Assembly: GCA_045402695.1 (NCBI GenBank)
Contig: JAWPNA010000284.1
Span: 1-22,022 of the forward strand
From: JAWPNA01 sp045402695
GTDB lineage: Bacteria > Acidobacteriota > Polarisedimenticolia > JACPZX01 > DASXTC01
DNA length: 22,022 nucleotides
Reading direction: 5' to 3'
The notes beneath the pieces are model-generated. The model saw only the letters and a program-made list of their open reading frames with translations, was not told where the DNA came from and ran no database searches. Shown piece by piece: positions 15,440-22,022 of the stretch. Both the position numbers and the translations under genes were made by a program. Numbering within the stretch: the first letter of the stretch is position 1; each line of letters begins with the position of its first letter.

Positions 15440-17073
15440 GCATGCCTCCGTGACTTGTTCTGCCATGCCTTGTAGACCAGGTAGGTGCAGGCCGCGAAGA
15501 CCAGGGAGAGAAGGACCCTGGTGATGTCCACCACCAGGGCGGCCGTGCCGTTGCCTTTCTCGTCGAACCAGGTGTAGTTCGAGTCACCGACGTGCAGGAT
15601 CTTCCCGATGACGCTGTCGGGCGCCAGGGGCCATCCGTTGCCGGTGAAAACCAACTGGAAGGCCGCGCTCCAGTCGCCGGCGGGCTTGATCAGCGACGTG
15701 ACGAAGATGAGGAGGATGAAGACGGGCGTCACGTACTTGATCACGAAGCGGAAGAAGTCGGGCACTTTCATGTCGGACCCGCGGGTGATCTCAGCCCATC
15801 CTTTGTCCATGCCGAAGATGTACGCGAAGATGAACGCCTCGCCCAGAGCGAAGACCACCAGGGCGAAGGTGCCGGTCCAGAAGTCGAACTCGCCGTGCGC
15901 TCCTCCCGGATAGAGCCACACGGTGAAGCCTCCCAGAAGCAGCGTGGCCACGCCGAACATCAGGGCGGCCCTGTTGCGCGGCACTTTGAACTCATCCTCC
16001 AGGAACGCCATCACCGGCTGGCCCATCGCCAGCGAGGATGTGATCCCGGCGAAGAACAACAGCCCGAACCACATGGCGCCCGCGATCGGGGCGAACCAAC
16101 CCCAGTTGTTGAACAGCGTGGGCAAACTCATGAACCCGAGTCCGAACCCGCCGCCGCCGGCGGTGGCCGCCTGGACCGCCTGCAGGCCGAGGTAGGCGGT
16201 CGAGATCGGGATCAGGATGGTACCGCCGAGGATCACCTCGACGAACTCGTTCATCCAGCCGGCCGACGCGGCGTTCAGCGCGATGTCCTGCTTGCGGCCC
16301 ACGTAGGCGGCGTAGCAGTGGATCGAGCCCATGCCCACCGACAGCGTGAAGAAGATCTGCCCCGCCGCCGCGAGCCACGTGCTGGGATTCATGAGCCCCG
16401 AGAGGTTCGGGTTCCACACGAAGTTCAGGCCCTCCAGCGGGCTCTGCTGGACGCCCGGGTCGCCCAGGTGAAGGGTGAGGCCGCGGATGGCCAGCACGAT
16501 GCCGAAGAGGATCAGCAGAGGCATCCCGATCATGGCCGTGATCTCGATTCCTTTCGCGAGGCCGCGCGAGAGGATCCAGACGTTGAGGATCAGGGTCACG
16601 ACGAACCAGAAAGAGGCCTCCAGGGGCAGCGCGAACAGCGACCCGAGATTGGTGCCGACGTAGTTGTTGAAGAAGGAGGTCGGGTCCTGGCTCCTGAAGG
16701 TCCCGCGCAGGGAGTGCCAGACGTACGAGAGAGTCCACGACTCGATGTAGCAGTAGTAGGCCGCCACCGTCAGATTGGTGAAGATGCCGAAAACGCCGAG
16801 GTACTTCAGCCACCGCTGCTTGCCCATGCGGTCGAACATGCCGGGGGCGGAGTGGTGGCCGAACTCGCCTCCGTGGCGGCCGATGGCCCACTCGACCCAC
16901 AGCAGCGGGATCCCCATCAGGGCGAACGAGACCAGGTAGGGAATGAGGAAAGCGCCGCCGCCGTTCTGGGCGGCCTGGGCGGGGAATCTCAGGAAGTTGC
17001 CGAGGCCGACGGCGTTGCCGGCCATCGCCAGGACGAGCCCGACTCTGGTGCCCCACTTCTCCTTGGCGGACAT
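15436..17073 (-). CDS. Sodium-dependent NSS (SNF) family amino-acid symporter
   Basis: Inner-membrane Na+-coupled amino-acid symporter of 545 residues with about twelve hydrophobic segments. KWGTRVGLVLAMAGNAVGLGNFLRFP (6-31) contains the helix-1 Na+/substrate site NAVGLGN (20-26), as in LeuT and MetP; WVEWAIGRHGG (59-69) is the usual helix-2 end; FFTLSVGMGSIHCYAAYVGRKQDI is the helix-6 region. GGGAGGG lies just before the ATG. First gene of a minus-strand operon with the MetS-like subunit (4-nt overlap) and two APC permeases; its promoter is at 17125-17154. Methionine/alanine uptake is plausible by analogy with MetPS, but substrate is not determined. Confidence 0.92.
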   Translation of the reverse strand: MSAKEKWGTRVGLVLAMAGNAVGLGNFLRFPAQAAQNGGGAFLIPYLVSFALMGIPLLWVEWAIGRHGGEFGHHSAPGMFDRMGKQRWLKYLGVFGIFTNLTVAAYYCYIESWTLSYVWHSLRGTFRSQDPTSFFNNYVGTNLGSLFALPLEASFWFVVTLILNVWILSRGLAKGIEITAMIGMPLLILFGIVLAIRGLTLHLGDPGVQQSPLEGLNFVWNPNLSGLMNPSTWLAAAGQIFFTLSVGMGSIHCYAAYVGRKQDIALNAASAGWMNEFVEVILGGTILIPISTAYLGLQAVQAATAGGGGFGLGFMSLPTLFNNWGWFAPIAGAMWFGLLFFAGITSSLAMGQPVMAFLEDEFKVPRNRAALMFGVATLLLGGFTVWLYPGGAHGEFDFWTGTFALVVFALGEAFIFAYIFGMDKGWAEITRGSDMKVPDFFRFVIKYVTPVFILLIFVTSLIKPAGDWSAAFQLVFTGNGWPLAPDSVIGKILHVGDSNYTWFDEKGNGTAALVVDITRVLLSLVFAACTYLVYKAWQNKSRRHA

Positions 17074-17124
17074 CCGTGTCCCTCCCCCCGATCACGAGCC
17101 TCTGGATCGTTCCAAGGTCGGGTA

Positions 17125-17154
17125 TCTATATGCCACCCGGGACCTGTAGGTCAA
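17125..17154 (-). promoter_or_regulatory. Sigma70-type promoter of the amino-acid transporter operon, with operator-like palindrome
   Basis: On the minus strand TTGACC (-35, 17154-17149) and TATAGA (-10, 17130-17125) are 18 nt apart, 52 nt upstream of the symporter ATG. The inverted repeat GACCTACAGGTC (17141-17152; arms GACCT/AGGTC) overlaps the -35 box, where a repressor could block RNA polymerase. The other strand of 17155-17174 holds only the end of the epimerase-like gene. Confidence 0.65.
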
Positions 17155-17174
17155 GGGAAACCAGGGCGGTCGGA

Positions 17175-18089
17175 TTACCTGTGGGAGAGCAGATCGTTCA
17201 GCGCTGAGTCGAGGTCGGAGTGGTGGAACCTGTATCCGGTGGCGATCAGCCTGGCGGGCTCGACGCGCGTGCTGGCAAGCAGCAGGGCGTCCGCCATCTC
17301 GCCGAAGGCGAGGCGGGCCATGAATCCGGGCATGGGCAAGAGGGTCGGGCGCGACAGCGCGCGGCCCAGCGCTCGGGTGAAGTCGCGGTTGGTGACGGGG
17401 TTGGGAGAGACGGCGTTGACCGGGCCGGCCAGCGAGTCGTTCATCAGGACGTGCTTCACCGCCCCGACCGCGTCGGTCATCGAGATCCAACTCATGTACT
17501 GCCGGCCGCTGCCGAGGATGCCCCCGGCGCCGAGCGAAAAAGGCGTGAGCATCCGCGCGAGCGCGCCTCCGGCCGTGCTGAGGATCACGCCGAAGCGCAA
17601 ATGGGAGACACGGAATCCTTTCCTGGCGGCCGGAGCCGCGGCCTCCTCCCACTCGCGGCAGACCGCCGCGAGAAAGTCGTCGCCGGGAGCACTCCGCTCC
17701 GTGAGAATCTCGTCCGCGCGATCGCCGTAGTAACCGATCGCGGAGGCGCACACGAGGGCTTTCGGGGGCCGCGAGAGACCGGCCAGCGTCTCGGCCAGCA
17801 GCCGCGTGCCATTGACGCGGCTCTCGCGGATGCGCGCTTTCTTCGCCGAGGTCCAGCGCCCCGTGATCGTCTCGCCCGCGAGGTGCACGGCCGCGTCGAT
17901 CCCTTCGAGGGCAGAGGCCTCGATCCTTCCCGCCTCCGGGTCCCACACAACGGCAGCCGCGCCGGCCGCATCTGCCGACGAGGGGGACCGCGATCTGCCC
18001 ATGCGCACCACCTCGTGGCCGTCCGCATTCAGGCTGGGGACCAGTGACGCGCCGACGAACCCTGTCGCTCCGGTCACCAGGATCCTCAT
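17175..18089 (-). CDS. TIGR01777-family NAD(P)-dependent epimerase/dehydratase-like protein (DUF1731)
   Basis: Extended short-chain dehydrogenase-like protein of 304 residues (SulA/YfcH family). MRILVTGATGFVGASL (1-16) is the Rossmann dinucleotide loop GATGFVG; AAVHLAGE (65-72) and CASAIGYYG (113-121) are the family's second and third landmarks. The C-terminal ALGRALSRPTLLPMPGFMARLAFGEMADALLLASTRVEPARL region is the DUF1731 domain. The ATG lies 4 nt after the stop of the MoaD-like gene, whose last codons supply its GGAGG site, so the two are translated together. The family has no firmly established reaction. Confidence 0.9.
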   Translation of the reverse strand: MRILVTGATGFVGASLVPSLNADGHEVVRMGRSRSPSSADAAGAAAVVWDPEAGRIEASALEGIDAAVHLAGETITGRWTSAKKARIRESRVNGTRLLAETLAGLSRPPKALVCASAIGYYGDRADEILTERSAPGDDFLAAVCREWEEAAAPAARKGFRVSHLRFGVILSTAGGALARMLTPFSLGAGGILGSGRQYMSWISMTDAVGAVKHVLMNDSLAGPVNAVSPNPVTNRDFTRALGRALSRPTLLPMPGFMARLAFGEMADALLLASTRVEPARLIATGYRFHHSDLDSALNDLLSHR

Positions 18090-18093
18090 GGCC

Positions 18094-18357
18094 TCAGCCT
18101 CCGCTCAAGGCACAGATGATCTGCACATCGTCTCCCGGGCCGATCGGGTGAGCGATGACGGAAACCAGCTTCCCGCCGACGAAGAACCTGATGTGCGGGC
18201 GGATACGGTCCTGCTCGTCCACAATCCGGAAGCGGATCCCCGGATAGGTCCTGTCCATGTGCGACAGCACCTCGGCCAGCGTGGCTCCGTCCGCCGTCAC
18301 GCGCGAAGCGCCGCCCGTGTAGGAGTGGAGCGGCGGCGGGACGATCACGCGCGTCAT
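18094..18357 (-). CDS. MoaD/ThiS-like ubiquitin-fold sulfur-carrier protein
   Basis: Small beta-grasp protein of 87 residues. MTRVIVPPPLHSYTGG opens like the first strand pair of MoaD-type proteins, ATLAEVLSHMDRTYPGIRFRIVD is the helix, FFVGGKLVSVIAHPIGPGDDVQIICALSGG the last strands, ending in the Gly-Gly that E1-like enzymes adenylate and thiocarboxylate. The ATG at 18357 gives the canonical N-terminus and a GAG-rich site 10 nt upstream; an ATG at 18363 and GTG at 18366 are alternatives. It sits between the BNR-propeller gene (22 nt) and the epimerase-like gene (4 nt). No moaE, thiG or E1-like gene is in the window, so its partner is unknown; it need not serve molybdopterin or thiamine synthesis. 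Confidence 0.85.
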   Translation of the reverse strand: MTRVIVPPPLHSYTGGASRVTADGATLAEVLSHMDRTYPGIRFRIVDEQDRIRPHIRFFVGGKLVSVIAHPIGPGDDVQIICALSGG

Positions 18358-18379
18358 CGGCATCACGCTCTCGCCGGCA

Positions 18380-19522
18380 TCACGATGTCGCCGCGACGAC
18401 TGAGTAGACCTCCGGCAGGTGGCGCGTCAGAAGACGCCAGCTTCCTCCTTCGTTACGGCTCATCCAGATCTCGCCGCTCGTGGTGCCGAAGTAAAGGCCC
18501 ACGGGATCGCGCACGTCTGCGGCGAACGCCTGTCGCTTGACCGTGAGCCACGCCTGCCGAGGGGGCAGCCCCTTGTCCTGTCGCTTCCAGTTCTTGCCGC
18601 CGTCGCTCGTGCGGTAGACGGCGGGCTTGCCCTCCGGACTGGTGCGTGGCCACACGGTCGTGCCGTCCATCGGGAAGACCCAGGCTGTGTCAGGATCGCG
18701 TGGGTGCAGGACGATCGGGAACCCGATGTCGCCGATCTTCTTTGGCATGGCGCTGCCGATCCGCACCCATGTGTCGCCGGGCCGGTCGAGGCGGTAGATG
18801 CCGCAGTGGTTCTGTTGATAGAGGCGGTCAGGATCCTGCGGGTGCATCTGCACGTTGTGCGGGTCGTGGCCGAACTCGGGGTTCGGCTCGGGGATGAAGT
18901 CGGCGACCACTCCCTTGTTGAGGGGCCGCCATGAGCCGCCGCCGTCCATGCTCTCGAAAAATCCTCCGGTCGAGACGCCGATGTACATGTGCGCCGCATC
19001 GCGCGGGTCGATCAGGATCGAGTGGGCCACGGGCCCGTTCGGGATCGGGCCCACCGTATGACTGATCCGCTTCATGAGGCCGTCATTGAACCCTTCGACC
19101 GGATCCCAGGTGACGCCTCCGTCCACCGAAAGGAACAGCCCCGGTGGGGACGTCCCCGCGTACCAGACACCCGGCCGGCTCTCGTGGCCCGGCGCCAGCC
19201 AGAAGACGTGATCCACCGCGGGCGCCTTCTCCGCGTCCGGGACCTTCGCGAAGGCCGGAGGGCGTTGCGCCTCCTTCCACTTGCGCCCCCCGTCGGTGGA
19301 TCGGAATATCGTGGGGCCCAGGTGGCCCGTGCGGGCCGCCATCAGCAGCGTGCGGCGGTCCCAAGGATCCTGCACGAGGTGATGGACGATCTGGCCGAGG
19401 AAGTGCGGTCCGTCTACCCTCCACTGTCTGCGGGCGGGGTCACCGCGGAAGATGAAAGCCCCTTTGCGTGTCCCCACCAGTAGCATCACCCGCGACGCGG
19501 GCTTCCTGCGCTTGGCTGCCAC
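18380..19522 (-). CDS. BNR/Asp-box beta-propeller protein (exo-sialidase-like fold)
   Basis: Cytoplasmic-looking protein of 380 residues with five Asp-boxes (S-x-D-x-G-x-x-W): 75-82 STDGGRKW, 132-139 SVDGGVTW, 191-198 SMDGGGSW, 305-312 TSDGGKNW and 356-363 for the degenerate RNEGGSW. MLLVGTRKGAFIF near residue 13 is the typical opening of uncharacterised WD40/YVTN/BNR-like proteins, and GHDPHNVQMHPQDPDRLYQQNHCGIYR is the conserved middle. There is no signal peptide and no clear sialidase arginine triad, so sialidase activity is doubtful. Start: GTG at 19522 with GGAGG 7 nt upstream; the frame is open further back but would run into the divergent flavoprotein gene. First gene of an operon with the MoaD-like and epimerase-like genes. 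Function unknown. Confidence 0.82.
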   Translation of the reverse strand: MAAKRRKPASRVMLLVGTRKGAFIFRGDPARRQWRVDGPHFLGQIVHHLVQDPWDRRTLLMAARTGHLGPTIFRSTDGGRKWKEAQRPPAFAKVPDAEKAPAVDHVFWLAPGHESRPGVWYAGTSPPGLFLSVDGGVTWDPVEGFNDGLMKRISHTVGPIPNGPVAHSILIDPRDAAHMYIGVSTGGFFESMDGGGSWRPLNKGVVADFIPEPNPEFGHDPHNVQMHPQDPDRLYQQNHCGIYRLDRPGDTWVRIGSAMPKKIGDIGFPIVLHPRDPDTAWVFPMDGTTVWPRTSPEGKPAVYRTSDGGKNWKRQDKGLPPRQAWLTVKRQAFAADVRDPVGLYFGTTSGEIWMSRNEGGSWRLLTRHLPEVYSVVAATS

Positions 19523-19565
19523 GAGCGGCCCTCCGGACTTTGTCTGCAAGAAAAACCGTGATGGA

Positions 19566-19613
19566 CGGATCCATCTTACGATTTTTCCCGCGGGTCCTGG
19601 TAGCGGATCCATC
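19566..19613. repeat. Pair of 10-bp direct repeats in the divergent intergenic region
   Basis: CGGATCCATC occurs at 19566-19575 and again at 19604-19613, 38 nt apart, in the 173-bp gap between the BNR gene and the flavoprotein gene. Each contains the palindrome GGATCC. They could be sites for one regulator serving both directions, or chance. Confidence 0.4.
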
Positions 19614-19633
19614 AGCAACGCAGGCGCTCGTCC

Positions 19634-19663
19634 TTGACCGCGGACCTGCGGAGTCCGTACGAT
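19634..19663 (+). promoter_or_regulatory. Promoter candidate for the flavoprotein gene
   Basis: TTGACC (19634-19639), 18-nt spacer, TACGAT (19658-19663; four of six matches). The spacer contains CGGAC-7 nt-GTCCG, a possible operator. If correct, transcription starts near 19670, which excludes a GTG start at 19666 and supports the ATG at 19696 (or 19678). Confidence 0.45.
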
Positions 19664-19695
19664 GAGTGTGTCGCAACATGAAGACGGGGCAATCG

Positions 19696-20895
19696 ATGTC
19701 GAAGGGCATGAGAATCGCGGTGGTGGGAGGCGGCCCCGCGGGCGCGACCTGCGCCGGGCTGATGGCGTCCGCCGGCGCGGCCGTGGACCTCTTCGAAGCG
19801 CGCCCCGAACGAGAGAAGCCATGCGGAGGCGGCATTCCGGGGCAGGCGCTCGCCGAGTTCCCGGAGCTTGCCGGGCCGACGCCGTCGCGGCGAGTCGTGC
19901 GCGAGGTGGTCCTCTTCTCACCTTCGAATCGTCGCGCCGCCATCCCACTGCGGGACGCGATCCACATCTTCCGCCGGTGCGAGCTCGACGCGCACCTGCG
20001 GCGACACGCCCAGGCGGCGGGGGCAGCGCTGCACATGACGAAGGTGACGGCGATCCGGAAGATCCCGGACGGCCGGTGGGAGCTCGCGACCGGGGAGGGG
20101 AGCATCGGCCCCTTCGATCAGCTCGTGGGCGCCGACGGCGTGGGCGGCATCGTGCGCCGGGCCGCGGCCGGCGGCCCGGACAGGGGAGATCGCCCAGGCC
20201 GATTCGAAGACGACGAGCTGACTCTGGCGCTCTACGGCTATGTGCCGGGAGCCGGACAGGGCGAGATGATCCTCAAGTTCTTCCGCGGCTTCAACGGGTA
20301 CCTGTGGGCCTTTCCCCGGACCGATCATGTCTCGGTCGGCATCTGCGCCAACCACCGGCAGGTCGAACCGGCCCGTCTGGAGGACGAGCTGCGCCGGTTC
20401 GTCGAGGCCCACGATCCCGCCTGGAGGCTGGCGCCCGGCTCGCTGAAGGGGCACTTCATCCCGGCCAGTCCGCGGCCGTTGGCTCCCGGGCAGCGGGACA
20501 ACTGGGCGCTGATCGGCGACGCGGGAGGGTTCGTCGATCCGATCACCCGTGAGGGGATCGCGCACGCCATGCGGTCGGCCGCTGCCCTCGCTTCGGATCT
20601 TGCCGCGCGCGGGCGCCTGAGGACTCCTCGGCTCGACGGGGGGCTGGCCTGGGCCCACCGGCACGCGAGCTGGTTTTACCGCGAGGAGTTCCTGGAGCAC
20701 CTGACGCGGCTGGCGTCCGCGTCGGCCGCCATCAGGAACGTGATGGCCGATCTCCTCACGGGCCATCAGAGCTACGGCCGGCTCAAGACGCGCCTCCTGA
20801 TGAACATGCTGCCGTGCGGGCTGCAGGTGGGCATGAGGGGTCTGGCTGCGGCGGCCGGGGTGGCGAGGGAGTGGAGAAGTCAGGCCTCGCGCTGA
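19696..20895 (+). CDS. Geranylgeranyl-reductase-family FAD-dependent oxidoreductase
   Basis: Flavoprotein of 399 residues in the GGR/TIGR02032-like branch of the PHBH fold. MRIAVVGGGPAGATCAGLMASAGAAVDLFEA (5-35) is the FAD-binding Rossmann loop with its closing acid; EKPCGGGIPGQAL follows as in GGRs; QLVGADGVGGIVRRA is the DG motif; WALIGDAGGFVDPITREGIAHAMRSA is the second FAD site (GD) with the family's GxGxxxA-type helix. It would reduce double bonds of isoprenoid chains or act on another lipid-like substrate. The ATG at 19696 is preceded by GGGG at 6 nt; an ATG at 19678 and a GTG at 19666 are alternatives. It is divergent from the BNR operon. No isoprenoid genes adjoin it, so the substrate stays open. 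Confidence 0.85.
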   Translation: MSKGMRIAVVGGGPAGATCAGLMASAGAAVDLFEARPEREKPCGGGIPGQALAEFPELAGPTPSRRVVREVVLFSPSNRRAAIPLRDAIHIFRRCELDAHLRRHAQAAGAALHMTKVTAIRKIPDGRWELATGEGSIGPFDQLVGADGVGGIVRRAAAGGPDRGDRPGRFEDDELTLALYGYVPGAGQGEMILKFFRGFNGYLWAFPRTDHVSVGICANHRQVEPARLEDELRRFVEAHDPAWRLAPGSLKGHFIPASPRPLAPGQRDNWALIGDAGGFVDPITREGIAHAMRSAAALASDLAARGRLRTPRLDGGLAWAHRHASWFYREEFLEHLTRLASASAAIRNVMADLLTGHQSYGRLKTRLLMNMLPCGLQVGMRGLAAAAGVAREWRSQASR

Positions 20896-21037
20896 ACCGA
20901 TCCCCGTGACGCGGCGGAGGATGGCCCTCATCCACATCTCACCGTCCGCTCACCTCCGGCTCAGGTCCTTTTGCAGGCCTCGCAGCATCCTTCCCGCATC
21001 GTGATTCCCGGCGATCAGGACGATCAGGCGGAAAACC

Positions 21038-21056
21038 AGGGGCCTTGCCGGCCCCT
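21038..21056 (+). other. Hairpin upstream of the ankyrin gene
   Basis: AGGGGCC (21038-21044) and GGCCCCT (21050-21056) form a 7-bp stem with loop TTGCC, ending 21 nt before the ankyrin ATG and 143 nt after the flavoprotein stop. It may end the flavoprotein transcript; no long T-run follows. The rest of 20896-21077 shows no gene. Confidence 0.4.
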
Positions 21057-21077
21057 CGTGTTCCTGGTGGAGGCTCG

Positions 21078-21935
21078 ATGCGACACGAGAGCGTGGTGTG
21101 GGCACGGACGGTGGGGATGGCTCTGTTGATCCTGTTCACGGGGTGTGGGATGCCCGAGCCGGACACTCCATTGACGGCGGCCGCGGCCAGAGGCGACACG
21201 GCGCAGGTGCGGCAGCTTCTGGAGCGCGGCGCCGAGGTGGACCAGCCTTTGAGCCGCGGCCTCACGGCGCTGATGCTGGCGGCCAGGCGCGGCGACCTTC
21301 CCACGGTGCGCGCCCTGCTGGAGGCCGGGGCCGACCCCGACAGGAGGGACACCTTCGTCAATGGCTGGACCGCGCTCATGCACGCCGTCCACAAGGGGTA
21401 GCTCGAGGTCGCGAAGGAGCTGCTGGACGCGGGGGCGGGGGTGGACGCGGCCAACCCGCACGGCGTGACCCCCCTCATCCTGGTCTCGGGAGACGGCAGG
21501 AGCGACATCGTGCAGTTGCTGCTGGATCGCGGCGCCGACCCGCGCACCCACAGCCACTGCGGCGCCACCGCGCTGGTGAACGCGGTGGCCGCGGGTGACA
21601 CCGACAGCGTGAAGGCGCTGCTGGCGAAGGCTCCGGACCTGAGACTGAATGACACCTTCGGCGACTCACTGGCCCTCCTGATGGCGCGTCTGCGCGGGCA
21701 CGGGGAGATCGCGGCGATGCAGACGGGCGGGCGCCGCCGCAACCCGAAGGGCGCACGGGGGTTGCGGCCGGATACTGCGTCGCTCGTCGTCAACGACCAC
21801 GCGGGTCAGTCTCCTCCTCGCTTCTTGCCTGAGGCTCGCAAGCCCCGTGCGCGCGGCCCAAGCCATTACTCGGACACACTCCTAGCCCAACTTCCGCAGT
21901 TGAAGGGGTCGATTCTTTTCCCGGCGCATACTTAG
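21078..21935 (+). pseudogene. Ankyrin-repeat lipoprotein, interrupted by an in-frame amber codon
   Basis: GGAGG lies 4 nt before the ATG. The N-terminus has a hydrophobic segment and lipobox LFTGC (Cys20 or so), so the product would be a lipoprotein. About five ankyrin repeats follow: PLTAAAARGDTAQVRQLLERGAEV, TALMLAARRGDLPTVRALLEAGADP, TALMHAVHKG-stop-LEVAKELLDAGAGV, TPLILVSGDGRSDIVQLLLDRGADP, TALVNAVAAGDTDSVKALLAK. The TAG at 21399-21401 falls inside the third repeat and the same frame carries on with perfect repeat periodicity, so one C-to-T change (CAG to TAG) explains it. After about 21720 the sequence stops looking like ankyrin and becomes Arg/Pro-rich; a shifted frame there reads RRAGA, typical of a terminal repeat, so a second lesion is possible. 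Either a recent pseudogene, a consensus error or amber readthrough. Confidence 0.78.
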
Positions 21936-21939
21936 CTCA

Positions 21940-22022
21940 TTAGGTTGGCACTACATTCGGGGTCATCGCCGTCGGTCGACGCAGTCGTTCCGGCAGCTTC
22001 AGCCCCAGCCTGTCGAGCAACA
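21940..22022 (-). mobile_element. 3' end of a probable transposase gene (insertion sequence), truncated by window edge
   Basis: On the minus strand an open frame enters from the right edge and ends at TAA (21942-21940), encoding 26 residues: LLDRLGLKLPERLRR then PTAMTPNVVPT. This resembles the C-terminus of IS1634/IS4-superfamily transposases as I remember them, which is weak evidence. The following 70 nt contain the short inverted repeat CAACT-TCCGC-AGTTG (within 21880-21905), the kind of sequence seen near IS ends; the exact IS boundary and target duplication cannot be seen. Position next to a decayed ankyrin gene fits an IS insertion. Confidence 0.4.

Noticed and set aside
15592..17730. 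712-residue open frame on the plus strand
   Set aside because: Antisense to the NSS symporter and epimerase-like genes; composition is Arg/Gly/Glu/Asp-rich with no domain, typical of a shadow frame in high-GC DNA.
19523..19948. N-terminal extension of the BNR protein frame
   Set aside because: Crosses into the divergent flavoprotein gene and lacks a ribosome-binding site; the GTG at 19522 has GGAGG at ideal spacing.
20939..21793. 284-residue minus-strand frame over the ankyrin gene
   Set aside because: Ser/Arg/Pro/Ala-rich shadow; the plus strand has ankyrin periodicity, lipobox and ribosome-binding site.
1..22022. CRISPR arrays, tRNA and rRNA genes, phage genes
   Set aside because: No regularly spaced repeats, tRNA-like arms or ribosomal RNA segments were seen in the intergenic parts; no phage structural or integrase gene is present.

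Overview
The window is a piece of a high-GC bacterial chromosome, probably from an uncultured soil or sediment lineage. The mix of a CadC-like winged-helix membrane regulator, a Lys-C-like secreted protease, BNR proteins and many APC/NSS amino-acid transporters would fit Acidobacteriota, but this taxonomic guess is weak. Genes are densely packed, Shine-Dalgarno sites of GGAGG type are common, and there is no tRNA, rRNA or CRISPR array that I can see. Three promoter-like sites share the -35 hexamer TTGACC.

Left end (1-3000, +): a type II restriction-modification cassette with a C5-cytosine methyltransferase (its 5' end is cut by the window), a PD-(D/E)xK restriction-endonuclease-like protein with a DUF3883-like C-terminus, and a Vsr mismatch endonuclease. 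It is visibly richer in A/T than the rest (for example 29 G+C of 60 in 1261-1320 against 44 of 60 in 20041-20100), which suggests horizontal transfer.

3177-10346: an FmdB-type zinc-ribbon protein and a NicO/UreH-type nickel/cobalt exporter or permease (-); a divergent GT-C membrane glycosyltransferase (+) ending at a strong hairpin; a secreted lysyl-endopeptidase-like serine protease (-) behind a good sigma70 promoter and a roughly 290-nt leader; a CadC-like regulator with membrane segments; an OmpW-like barrel; and a small IPT/TIG-domain secreted protein.

10508-17154: an HtrA/DegP-like protease (+) followed by a DEDDh exonuclease with a 1-nt frameshift. Converging on these is a four-gene amino-acid transport operon on the minus strand: an NSS sodium symporter, its 35-residue MetS-like small subunit (overlapping by ATGA), and two APC permeases, the last with a 1-nt frameshift. 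The operon has a recognisable promoter with a palindrome at its -35 box. Secreted proteolysis and amino-acid uptake would fit a peptide-using lifestyle (inference).

17175-20895: a three-gene minus-strand operon (BNR/Asp-box propeller, MoaD/ThiS-like sulfur carrier ending in Gly-Gly, TIGR01777/DUF1731 NAD-dependent epimerase-like protein) is divergent from a geranylgeranyl-reductase-family flavoprotein. I consider the propeller + sulfur-carrier pair the best candidate for an undescribed system here.

Right end (21078-22022): an ankyrin-repeat lipoprotein gene broken by an in-frame amber codon, then what looks like the 3' end of a transposase on the minus strand. Three interrupted reading frames in one window suggest either local gene decay or consensus errors in a draft/metagenome assembly.
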